From: Clostridia bacterium
Lineage (GTDB): Bacteria; Bacillota_A; Clostridia; Oscillospirales; Acutalibacteraceae
Assembly (NCBI GenBank): GCA_017397065.1
Contig: JAFQKE010000029.1
Span: 1-12,477, forward strand
Length of the DNA stretch: 12,477 nucleotides
Direction of reading: 5' to 3'
Shown here piece after piece: positions 6,701-12,477 of the stretch (its first letter is position 1; each line of letters begins with the position of its first letter). The notes beneath the pieces were generated by a model that made no database searches, was not told the origin of the DNA, and was given only the letters and a program-made list of their open reading frames with translations. The position numbers and the translations under genes are program-made.

Positions 6701-8767
6701 GAAGCTTATGAGGGTGAAAAATCTCTTGAGATTTTCTCCTACTACCGTAACACTATTATTCCTCTCACAGGACTTAATAAAAATACCGATTACCGCTTCT
6801 CTTACTATGTAAAATATCCCTACAAGGGCGAGCGTGATGATTGGAATCAAATCAACTCTATGATGATTTGTGGCGCAGATGATATTGATGGTGAAACCGC
6901 AAATAAAATTTTTGCTAAATCAACATCATATCTTGCAGGTGATGCCGGTTGGTATAAGGTAGAGCTTTACTTTAATTCCGGCGAAAACACCGCTGCAAAC
7001 TTTATTATTCGTTATGCCGGTGAACCCAAGCTCGCACCTGCTATTTATATGGATAATGTTGAGCTTTATGAATATTATTCATCAAATGAGCTTTCAAACG
7101 GAAATATGACAAATGATATTGCACCTTGGCTTGGTGATGGTGAAATCTCCGCCGACACACTAAAGCTCAGCGGTAAAAACGCTACTGCTTACCAGCTTTT
7201 AGGTCTTGGCACTCATGGCAGATACACCGTTAAATTCCGTGCAAAGGGTAATATCTTTGCATCGGTTTCTAACGTTTCTGCAAAGGTACCCGATATTTAT
7301 AATGCAATTTCCTCAGAAAGCTATGCAACAGGTAATTCTACCGGATTTAAAAACTATTCGTTTGAGGTTTATACCGGTATTCACAAGGGTGTTGCTCTTA
7401 TGTTCAGCAGCCTTGGCGGCGAAGCCTATGTTGATAATGTTACCATAACCAAACAGCTTTCTCCCATTGGCGGTGTTATAGAAAACGTAGACTTTGAAAC
7501 CGATAGATTCGCCCTTACACATACCAATAAGGATTTTTATGAGATTTATACCGCCAAATCTGCAAAGGATAAAAATGTTTATAGCGGCAAAAAATCGCTC
7601 CATTTTAAATATAATGCAAAGCAGTCTGATGTTGAGGCAATTTTAGATGAAGCATATCTCTCTTATGGAGTTAACTACAATCATAACTATATGCTTACCC
7701 TCTACTATAAGTTTGCAGGTGTTGGTAAAGAGGCTGCAGTTAATTTAGAGCCCAACTACCGTGCATCATATTTTAACGGAGATTACGGTGATTACTCAGG
7801 CACTATAGGCTATTCACAGCCCACAACTAAGGGTGGCTGGAAACAACTAAGATTTGTGTTCACCGCCGGTGACTACGGAGTACTGAAAACAGCAATTTAC
7901 AATATCATTGGCAAAACAGATGCAGATTTTTATGTTGATGATATTAAAATTACCGTTTCCTCCGACCTTGTTGTGGACGAGAAAACCATAAAAGCCTATA
8001 CCACCGATTTCTATAATATGTTTACAAATCCAAGCTTTGAAAAGAGTGCATCTGCCGGCAACTGGACAGCAATGCCCAAAACAATGCAGATAGTTAACAA
8101 CAGAAAGCTTGCTGATACTGCAAACAAATTCCTTATGGTTAGTGAAGGCACAAGGTATATTTTACCCATTAAGTTAAATCCCAGTGAGGTTTATTACTTT
8201 GGTGCTTCAATAAGGAGCTTTAACGGCGGCAAGGGTAGAATATACCTCGCAACACTTACCGCCCCCACAACACTTTATTTCACCGATTTGGAAAACAAAC
8301 CCAAATCTATAATCACCGCCGATGGTGCAAAATGGAAGCACGAGGGCTTTGGTTTCAGATCATCTCCTACCGGAGAGACCTATATGGTTGTTGAGTGTAC
8401 TGAGGGCTCAATAGGTATAGATACTGTATCATTAACCCTCGAAAAGCACGCAAACGATGCCGATTACAACTATTATTATCCTCATATCCCGTTTGATTAC
8501 AGCAGCATAGATCCCTCTTATCTTGTTTATAACGGCGGTATGGATTTTTACAAAGCCGATGAATATCAATCAGATTATAGCATTTTGGCGGATTTAATAG
8601 GCGATGATTATGAGTATGAATATTATTTAGACTATGGCGGAACGCTTGACACCTCACCCTCTACGGGCGATAGTCTGGTTGTAGTTGCAATTATTGGTGT
8701 TACCTTAGCAATTTCTGTCGTAACGTTACTTTTAACTAAAAAAAGAAAGGATGAGATCGATGCTTAA
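3776..8767 (+). CDS. Giant secreted, wall-anchored multi-domain carbohydrate-binding-like protein
   Basis: This 1663-residue protein starts with a signal peptide (MKK, hydrophobic 4-22, cleavage near APASA-A at 24-29). Three related modules follow at about 31-200, 212-384 and 412-595, each running from W-x3-S-x2-DW to an IDP-like end, with acidic linkers between them. An InlB-type beta repeat lies at 606-660 and another at 857-927. Five jelly-roll-like units lie near 677-856, 943-1099, 1104-1226, 1234-1394 and 1413-1556. Most of these open with an N-x-x-FE-like motif and close with VDDF, MDNV, VDNV, VDDI or IDTV, which resembles CBM4/9-type binding modules. The C terminus carries SPSTG (1627-1631), a hydrophobic helix (1633-1654) and KKRK. 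No catalytic domain is visible. GGAGGT lies eight bases before the ATG. I infer a wall-attached glycan binder or adhesin; the ligand is unknown. Confidence 0.85.
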   Translation: MKKLITIMLSAIIVITSLTCMFIAPASAAVNLWSGLSANDWYTRQVHSEVSDPLTLEEKQMTDVYPEKFTYGGGSFSLSSAGSKHYYVKMPVLATNKDYTVSFKYSVTTSSGTPTFHKAILMPQSALTNSVAWNGYGAMMTGRGFLGAYDIFVNKALAENEHSGTVTYTFNTKKDTQYYLFLGFNNIDTVTYSNFKVVDPTDTTPEEEVNPADVWTNVSIDDWRTRHVHTPADDGRNIPEKSMAENYGDDFTYDAKTDSFTLEKAHGRHYFVKMPKLTKNKDYKLSVKYSVDPGTNTEPMFYKSLLVPESAFTSEYCWNKYGEIYADRAWIGIQNVLIKKSLKTENSGTLTYDFNTGKYDQYYLFLMFNQIESVTYSDFQIIDPELVEEEPENPGDDTEEPDEPITVLPEDAADIWTEYSINDWFTKQTTGSYTDGRDIPEKTAAEKYGSDFSYNAESKSFKLKNAHDRYYYVKLPKMELAKNYTLSFDYLATLNENTDGIFQKAILVPKAQFNNQFCWNTYGEVWSDRAFVDIIDIVGGNDDGLAPGGITLTDENRNSNLKFDFNSGKYDEYYLFLKFKNIKTITYYNLSLIDPTLKPDYKGNPLNYGSITPATLPEGTKAGDTVIFTANPFKGNTFEGWYDGFGNLITTEKTFTYTVPASLEMPVPSFNQGEVSVPNAGLEDSAKGLLAYYNKSDNFNKTIIDANYDVEYIGTPTWEVNIQAHEAYAHTGTKSVKIQTPYAYSGRHFTGLKENTDYAVSFWAYIDASASGLSLNAMVLPKGVKPYKENSAGKIADYPLKEAMGVAERTATATSKWQEIVVKFNSGENTDITLWFLSRGANSDRCWVDDFTIFEPVTFNVTADLGGSVTATQSGTLAKDTEITVTATPDKGNNFKHWVDADGMVVSTDAEYTFTITEDAYLKAVFGGYNKPARELFALRGDDGTFENGTISGIYAADVTYPDSLGHCKTQVTTAEAYEGEKSLEIFSYYRNTIIPLTGLNKNTDYRFSYYVKYPYKGERDDWNQINSMMICGADDIDGETANKIFAKSTSYLAGDAGWYKVELYFNSGENTAANFIIRYAGEPKLAPAIYMDNVELYEYYSSNELSNGNMTNDIAPWLGDGEISADTLKLSGKNATAYQLLGLGTHGRYTVKFRAKGNIFASVSNVSAKVPDIYNAISSESYATGNSTGFKNYSFEVYTGIHKGVALMFSSLGGEAYVDNVTITKQLSPIGGVIENVDFETDRFALTHTNKDFYEIYTAKSAKDKNVYSGKKSLHFKYNAKQSDVEAILDEAYLSYGVNYNHNYMLTLYYKFAGVGKEAAVNLEPNYRASYFNGDYGDYSGTIGYSQPTTKGGWKQLRFVFTAGDYGVLKTAIYNIIGKTDADFYVDDIKITVSSDLVVDEKTIKAYTTDFYNMFTNPSFEKSASAGNWTAMPKTMQIVNNRKLADTANKFLMVSEGTRYILPIKLNPSEVYYFGASIRSFNGGKGRIYLATLTAPTTLYFTDLENKPKSIITADGAKWKHEGFGFRSSPTGETYMVVECTEGSIGIDTVSLTLEKHANDADYNYYYPHIPFDYSSIDPSYLVYNGGMDFYKADEYQSDYSILADLIGDDYEYEYYLDYGGTLDTSPSTGDSLVVVAIIGVTLAISVVTLLLTKKRKDEIDA
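3866..5560 (+). repeat. Three N-terminal protein modules of about 175 residues
   Basis: Protein-level repeats within the large surface protein. Aligned landmarks are SANDWYT/SIDDWRT/SINDWFT, then Y-x-x-x-F-(T/S)-Y, (H/Y)Y(Y/F)VK(M/L)P, (A/C)WN-x-YG(E/A), a DxYYLFLxF strand and TYSNFKVVDP/TYSDFQIIDP/TYYNLSLIDP. The second and third copies share a cysteine before WN (residues 317 and 518), where the first has alanine (132). The third copy has an extra Gly/Asp-rich loop near 539-558. The copies have drifted far at DNA level, so the duplications are not recent. I do not recognise the family. Confidence 0.75.
5591..8443 (+). other. InlB-type repeats and five jelly-roll modules of the surface protein
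   Basis: Within the large surface protein, two short beta repeats carry the G-x-x-(F)-x-x-W core of divergent InlB B-repeat domains (GNTFEGWYDGFG at 636-647 and GNNFKHWVDADG at 892-903). They lie before and after the first of five modules whose starts resemble family 4/9 carbohydrate-binding modules (EDSAKG, FENGTI, NGNMTN, DFETDR, NPSFEK). Their last strands repeat a VD-D/N-V/I pattern at about 848-853, 1091-1096, 1218-1223, 1386-1391 and 1546-1551. Assignment to named families is by eye; the fold is inferred. Confidence 0.55.
8654..8755 (+). other. C-terminal sortase sorting signal (SPSTG type)
   Basis: The last residues of the surface protein form the standard tripartite signal: SPSTG followed by D, a stretch of about 22 hydrophobic residues (SLVVVAIIGV onward), and a KKRKDE positive tail. 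The pentapeptide is not the classical LPXTG but fits the (S/P)PXTG class described for the Clostridioides difficile sortase B. No sortase gene is in the window. Confidence 0.75.
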
Positions 8768-10568
8768 AATAAATCTTTTAACTAAGAAAATTATTTGTTT
8801 TTGTCTTGCTTTATTTTTGGCGTTCGGCCTTTTGGGCTGTAGTTCAAAAGATGATAAAGACAAAACCTCGTCAGAATCATCGGTTTCATCCGATGACTCC
8901 ACAAACGATTCCGAAGAGGAATTAGATGAGGAAGAAACCGCCGATGACGATTGGGGCGAGGATTATAGCGAAGACTACGAAGAAGATTATTACGATGATT
9001 GGTATGAGGAGGAAGAGGAGGAACCCTATGGTCCTAATTGGGTATACCAGCTTAAGGCCTACAATGGAAGTGCTCCGATTATTGATACCTATCGTGGAAT
9101 GAGTGCTACCGTTTATCACGCTTTCGGATTTATGAAAGACGATAAAACAGGTAGAGCCTATACCGACGAGATGCTTGATCTTGAAATTGACCGACTTCAA
9201 AAAATGGGTGTTCACACCTGCCGTACCAAGGTAAACACTCCCTGGCTTTGGTCCGAAACCAAAAACAATTGGGATCTTGATAGCGTTCGTGCAAATTACC
9301 TTTATGATTACTGCAAAGAGCTGCAAAGCAGAGGTATGAACATTGTTATGCAGCTTGGTTGGGACGTTGAGTTTGTTATTGAAATTATAAAAGGCGGCAA
9401 GGATGCCCAAAAAGAAGCAAAATACTTAGACGGACGTGGTGAAGACCTTAATGGTGAAAGCGTAGGTCGCAATCTCAATGGTCTTGATGAGTATTGGACT
9501 CGTGTAACCAAGGCGGGCTATCGTTGGGGCTATCTCTATAAAAATCTTTTAAACGAGCTCAAGGCACGTGGTATTCATAATGTAGATTACCTTATGTTCT
9601 TTACCGAACCTTGTAACAGAAATGTAGATGGTTCGTATCATCCTAACGGGGCCAGCGAGTCTGCCGAGCCATATCTCAAGCTCTGCCGAATCATTAAGGA
9701 CTACCTTGTTGAGGCAGGCGTTTTAGATGGCATTTTAACAATGGGTGGCGCACAGGGCGGTTCAAGTGATGCTCTTTTAAGATATGTTCTTAAAAATGAT
9801 CCCGATGTATTTGAAATTCACGCCTGCCATACCTATCCCACAGCACAGTATATTACCGATAATGTTTACTATGATACTTCAGAGCCCTATTTCAGAAATG
9901 TTATGGGTGCAATGAAACAGTACGGCGTGTTTGGCAAAAAGGAATTCTGGTGTGATGAATTTTCAGCAAGAGATAATGCCGCAAATGCAGAGCGTAACAA
10001 GCCCGATGAGCATCCTTGGTATGGACTTCAGGGTGTTGTTGGTGCTCTTTGTGCACAGTCCTTTGGCGTAAGTAACATAATCTCATGGCAGGCAGCCGAC
10101 CAGCTTTGGACCGACCAAACTAATGATGGTACAGAGTTTATAGATGGTATTCATATGTGTGGAGCAATGCCATCACTATTCAATTCCGATGTTCCACGTG
10201 GTGAGTATTATATGTGGGGTCTTTTCTCCAAATATAATGGATATCAGAACGGTAAGGTTTACAAAACCAATTATGTTGATGAATATTGGATTTCAGGACT
10301 TCACTTAGGCGTTGTAGAACATGAGGACGGCAATTGGACAATCACAGTTGTTAATGCCGATAATATCGACGACCACATTTTCCAGCTCAATTTTGAAAAG
10401 GCAATCGGCAAAACATTCTATCGTCATACCGAGAATGTTAATACCTGTGTAAGAAATACCGGCGCTGTTATTGCTGATGTTGATAAGGTTTTTGTTGATG
10501 TTGAGAAAAAAATCAAAGATAAACTTCCTGCCGGAACATTAGCAATCTATACTACTATTAAGGGTTAG
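8760..10568 (+). CDS. Lipoprotein glycoside hydrolase-like TIM-barrel protein with acidic tether
   Basis: This 602-residue protein is probably a membrane-tethered glycan-cleaving enzyme. A lipoprotein signal peptide ends in LLGC with the lipidated cysteine at 27. A Ser/Asp and then extremely acidic linker follows (about 28-90; 26 Asp/Glu in 39 residues at 50-88, interspersed with Tyr/Trp). The barrel region is about 105-500. FFTEPCN holds Glu283, a candidate acid/base at the end of strand 4. HACHTYP lies near 354-360, and FWCDEF holds Glu400, a candidate nucleophile at the end of strand 7. A small beta domain (about 512-602) closes the protein, as in clan GH-A enzymes of families such as 5, 30 or 39; the exact family is not recognised. 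An ATG nine bases earlier (8751) is in frame, but AAAGG at 8746-8750 is spaced properly only for the ATG at 8760. The gene overlaps the surface protein stop codon by 8 bases, suggesting translational coupling. Confidence 0.82.
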   Translation: MLKINLLTKKIICFCLALFLAFGLLGCSSKDDKDKTSSESSVSSDDSTNDSEEELDEEETADDDWGEDYSEDYEEDYYDDWYEEEEEEPYGPNWVYQLKAYNGSAPIIDTYRGMSATVYHAFGFMKDDKTGRAYTDEMLDLEIDRLQKMGVHTCRTKVNTPWLWSETKNNWDLDSVRANYLYDYCKELQSRGMNIVMQLGWDVEFVIEIIKGGKDAQKEAKYLDGRGEDLNGESVGRNLNGLDEYWTRVTKAGYRWGYLYKNLLNELKARGIHNVDYLMFFTEPCNRNVDGSYHPNGASESAEPYLKLCRIIKDYLVEAGVLDGILTMGGAQGGSSDALLRYVLKNDPDVFEIHACHTYPTAQYITDNVYYDTSEPYFRNVMGAMKQYGVFGKKEFWCDEFSARDNAANAERNKPDEHPWYGLQGVVGALCAQSFGVSNIISWQAADQLWTDQTNDGTEFIDGIHMCGAMPSLFNSDVPRGEYYMWGLFSKYNGYQNGKVYKTNYVDEYWISGLHLGVVEHEDGNWTITVVNADNIDDHIFQLNFEKAIGKTFYRHTENVNTCVRNTGAVIADVDKVFVDVEKKIKDKLPAGTLAIYTTIKG

Positions 10569-10584
10569 TAATATTTTATAATTT

Positions 10585-10626
10585 AAACAAGGGTTCCCGT
10601 TAAAATGCGGAGACCCTTGTTTTTTT
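10585..10626 (+). terminator. Terminator of the surface protein-hydrolase operon
   Basis: A perfect 10-bp stem AAACAAGGGT (10585-10594) pairs with ACCCTTGTTT (10613-10622), extended inward by CCG/CGG pairing, and ends in a run of T's up to 10626. It starts 17 bases after the stop codon. A-rich DNA on the left side gives a weaker T tract on the minus strand, so it may also stop ypeB transcription from the other direction. Confidence 0.88.
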
Positions 10627-10656
10627 AAAAAGTATATTTTTGTGCTGTCAAAAAGG

Positions 10657-11997
10657 TTATTTAGTTAGTGTACCGCCGTCGGTTTTAAGCAGAATGAAAA
10701 TTTGTTCCTCATAAAGCGTTTCGGTATTTACATAAACCAGTATTTCCTCATTTTCCTCTCCTGTACACAAAAACTCATAACAATAAAGCTCCTTTTGTCC
10801 TCCCGAAGGGATTATGGCCAGATGGGTGTTTTCAATTTTAAGATGAGGACTTATTATTTTGGAGGCTTCTTCGGCCGTATGGGTGGGCACTTTAAGGGTT
10901 CTTGCTTTATGATTGGCAATAAAACCCGACGATTCATAAAAAAGAACCTCGTAATTATCTAAAGCCACGCCGATTTTTATAAGGTCGGGATAACAGATTG
11001 TATCGCCCTGCAGAAAGGCAAAATTCACAACGCACATTCCCTCATCTGCAAAATAGTAGCTCGTTTCAAAACTGCCTACTCCAAGCGATTTTATATACTG
11101 TTCGGCGCTTCGCACCGCTCCCTCGTAGTCGGTGTTCACCGATTTTATTTCTCTGTCTTTTCTAAAAAAGCAAACGTATCCGCCTTTTTTTGTTACAGAT
11201 ATAACTCCGTCATCAAACTCAAAAATATAAGATGGCATTTTCCCCTTTTCCTCTCCGGCAAGAGTTAAATCCTCGGCATTTATCCTTAAATACTTTGCGG
11301 CAGTTTGTTTTGCGGCAGATTCCGTAACCTCTTTTGCTCCCTTTAGCATTTCGGGAGATTTTTCTAATATATGGTCGGAAAAAGGCCCGTCGTAAATGAG
11401 TGTGGGGTAATCACCAAGCGCATTTTCGGTTTCTGTCAAGGGGGATTCGATGTTGTTGAGAAAGTCTGAACCTTTAAGGCTGTTTTCTATATCTGCTCCC
11501 CAACTTTCTGCGCTGTTATACATTGTTTTGGTGTCGTTGAAGCTTGAACTTAATTTTTTTGCAATTTTTGAAAGTTCGATGAGATTTTTTCGTTCGGAGT
11601 CGCTTATTTCGCCACCCTTTACAACATTATTAGCCAAGTACAAAGAGTAATCGCTTACCTGATTTAAAAATTTAGAAACACTTTTAACGCTTTGATGCTC
11701 TACAGGTAGGTTATTAAGAGCGGCTGCAGCCGTGCCTGTTTGTAAAACAAGCTGGCTTGTTAGGGCGGTAAGGGTGGAGGGGGTTTTGGTATAAAGTGTT
11801 TTGCCTAATGTTACCGAAATATTATCCATTTCACTGCTAAGACTTTCCATAGCCGCTTGATATTTGTGGGTCAGAACTCTTTTAAGCTCGCCAACTTTAT
11901 GCGTATTATAAATAATGCTGCCTGCAAAAATCAATATAAAAGCGAGAGAAAAGCTGATAATCCTTACTGCTAAGCGTTTTTTGATGTTAATTTTCAT
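10657..11997 (-). CDS. ypeB: Spore germination protein YpeB
   Basis: This 446-residue protein is close in length to Bacillus YpeB (about 450). In Bacillus, YpeB is made in the forespore and is needed for the assembly and stability of the cortex-lytic enzyme SleB. An N-terminal membrane anchor lies at about 12-30. A helical, extracytoplasmic N-terminal domain runs to about 195. The highly characteristic YPTLIYDGPFSDHI segment is at 197-210. The C-terminal half (about 222-437) has the three PepSY-like repeats of the family. The ATG follows AGGTG (12004-12008), and this site lies within a perfect 9-bp inverted repeat that touches the start codon. In Bacillus the partner sleB is adjacent; here no sleB is seen on either side within the window. 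No clear sigma-G promoter was found upstream. Confidence 0.9.
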   Translation of the reverse strand: MKINIKKRLAVRIISFSLAFILIFAGSIIYNTHKVGELKRVLTHKYQAAMESLSSEMDNISVTLGKTLYTKTPSTLTALTSQLVLQTGTAAAALNNLPVEHQSVKSVSKFLNQVSDYSLYLANNVVKGGEISDSERKNLIELSKIAKKLSSSFNDTKTMYNSAESWGADIENSLKGSDFLNNIESPLTETENALGDYPTLIYDGPFSDHILEKSPEMLKGAKEVTESAAKQTAAKYLRINAEDLTLAGEEKGKMPSYIFEFDDGVISVTKKGGYVCFFRKDREIKSVNTDYEGAVRSAEQYIKSLGVGSFETSYYFADEGMCVVNFAFLQGDTICYPDLIKIGVALDNYEVLFYESSGFIANHKARTLKVPTHTAEEASKIISPHLKIENTHLAIIPSGGQKELYCYEFLCTGEENEEILVYVNTETLYEEQIFILLKTDGGTLTK

Positions 11998-12016
11998 TTA
12001 TATCACCTGATATAAA
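11997..12016. promoter_or_regulatory. Perfect 9-bp palindrome over the ypeB ribosome binding site
   Basis: TTTATATCA-CC-TGATATAAA is fully symmetric. It includes the AGGTGA ribosome binding sequence on the minus strand and the first base of the ypeB ATG. In RNA it could form an eight-pair A/U-rich stem with the AGGU of the ribosome binding site in the loop. As DNA it could be a dimeric operator. Confidence 0.55.
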
Positions 12017-12120
12017 GTGTTCCCTTTATTTCACTGTTTATTAAGATTGATTTACCAATATTTTATTGACTTTAAATGTTGGCAGATAGGTTTTGCTAAT
12101 TTTAATTCTTATTATTACTT

Positions 12121-12160
12121 AAAATATAAAAATAAAAACGGCCTGATAAAGCCGCTTTTT
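12121..12160 (-). terminator. Terminator of spoIIID
   Basis: On the minus strand, AAAAA-G-CGGC and GCCG-TTTTT form a short stem (12151-12160 with 12134-12142) with one bulged G and an 8-base loop. A long T-rich tail follows (complement of the A-rich run at 12121-12138). It lies a few bases after the spoIIID stop and separates it from ypeB. Confidence 0.65.
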
Positions 12161-12165
12161 GTGAA

Positions 12166-12417
12166 TTATATTTCGCCTTTATATTTTCTTTTTGTGGCGA
12201 GACCGCCTCGTATGTGACGTTCACTTTTGTTAATTTCCAGAATCTTTTTGACCTCGCTGTATAAAGTGGGGTTTTTAACTTTAAGACGCTCCGTAACATC
12301 CTTATGTACTGTTGATTTTGAAATATTAAAAACTCCTGCGGTGTGACGTACTGTTGCACCGTTATTTTTTATGTATTCCCCTAAAAGTGTGGCACGCTTT
12401 GCGACCGACTGTTTCAT
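12166..12417 (-). CDS. spoIIID: Sporulation transcription factor SpoIIID
   Basis: This 83-residue DNA-binding protein matches SpoIIID, the mother-cell regulator that activates or represses many sigma-E-dependent genes during sporulation. The helix-turn-helix spans about residues 22-45, with the recognition helix in the near-invariant SKSTVHKDVTERL (33-45). The basic C-terminal RGGLATKRKYK segment is also a family signature. Bacillus SpoIIID is about 93 residues; the present protein lacks some of the C-terminal tail. The frame is open 15 codons further upstream, but the ATG at 12417 has AGGAG (12426-12430) eight bases away and gives the expected N terminus, so it is preferred. A sigma-E-like promoter lies just upstream, as expected for this gene. 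Confidence 0.95.
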   Translation of the reverse strand: MKQSVAKRATLLGEYIKNNGATVRHTAGVFNISKSTVHKDVTERLKVKNPTLYSEVKKILEINKSERHIRGGLATKRKYKGEI

Positions 12418-12440
12418 AAAATCAACTCCTAATGTAGTTA

Positions 12441-12469
12441 ATTCTATGAAAAAATCAAGCACATTATTA
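12441..12469 (-). promoter_or_regulatory. Sigma-E-like promoter of spoIIID
   Basis: On the minus strand, TAATAAT (12463-12469) fits six of seven positions of the sigma-E -35 consensus KMATATT. After a 14-base spacer, CATAGAAT (12441-12448) fits seven of eight positions of CATAYAMT. The start predicted near 12434 lies just upstream of the AGGAG site. In Bacillus spoIIID is transcribed by sigma-E, which agrees with this reading. No sigma-A alternative of similar quality was found. Confidence 0.55.
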
Positions 12470-12477
12470 CCTGCTAT

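Noticed and set aside
12418..12462. A 15-residue N-terminal extension of SpoIIID
   Set aside because: It overlaps the AGGAG site and the sigma-E-like promoter. The shorter form matches known SpoIIID proteins.

Overview
The window reads as chromosomal DNA of a low-GC, spore-forming, Gram-positive bacterium of the class Clostridia, probably in or near the Oscillospiraceae/Ruminococcaceae. Support comes from a SpoIIID regulator, a YpeB-type germination protein, A/T-rich intergenic DNA with near-consensus sigma-A promoters, strong AGGAGG-type ribosome binding sites, and a large surface protein ending in a sortase signal of SPSTG type. The genus cannot be fixed from the sequence alone. I saw no phage, insertion sequence or CRISPR array.

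Layout from left to right: (1) about 150 bases that may hold the last codons of an unseen plus-strand gene, followed by a strong plus-strand terminator. (2) tRNA-Ser(CGA) and the CCA-adding enzyme gene cca, both on the minus strand; the tRNA promoter overlaps the cca stop codon. (3) The divergent ribosomal operon rplM-rpsI, with a near-consensus promoter and its own terminator. (4) A minus-strand gene for a small zinc-ribbon membrane protein, with a clear promoter and terminator. (5) A plus-strand pair that fills half the window: a 1663-residue exported, probably wall-anchored protein made of three related N-terminal modules, two InlB-type repeats and five carbohydrate-binding-like modules, overlapping by 8 bases a lipoprotein glycoside hydrolase with a very acidic tether. 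(6) After a strong terminator, two minus-strand sporulation genes, ypeB and spoIIID, as separate units.

The housekeeping parts (tRNA, cca, L13, S9) and the sporulation genes are recognised with good confidence. The surface-protein/hydrolase pair is the accessory part and the best candidate for something undescribed. Its likely logic is a non-catalytic, wall-attached multi-domain glycan binder working beside a membrane-tethered TIM-barrel enzyme encoded in the same, probably translationally coupled, transcript. No transporter, regulator or sortase for this pair lies in the window, so the substrate and the anchoring enzyme are inference only.
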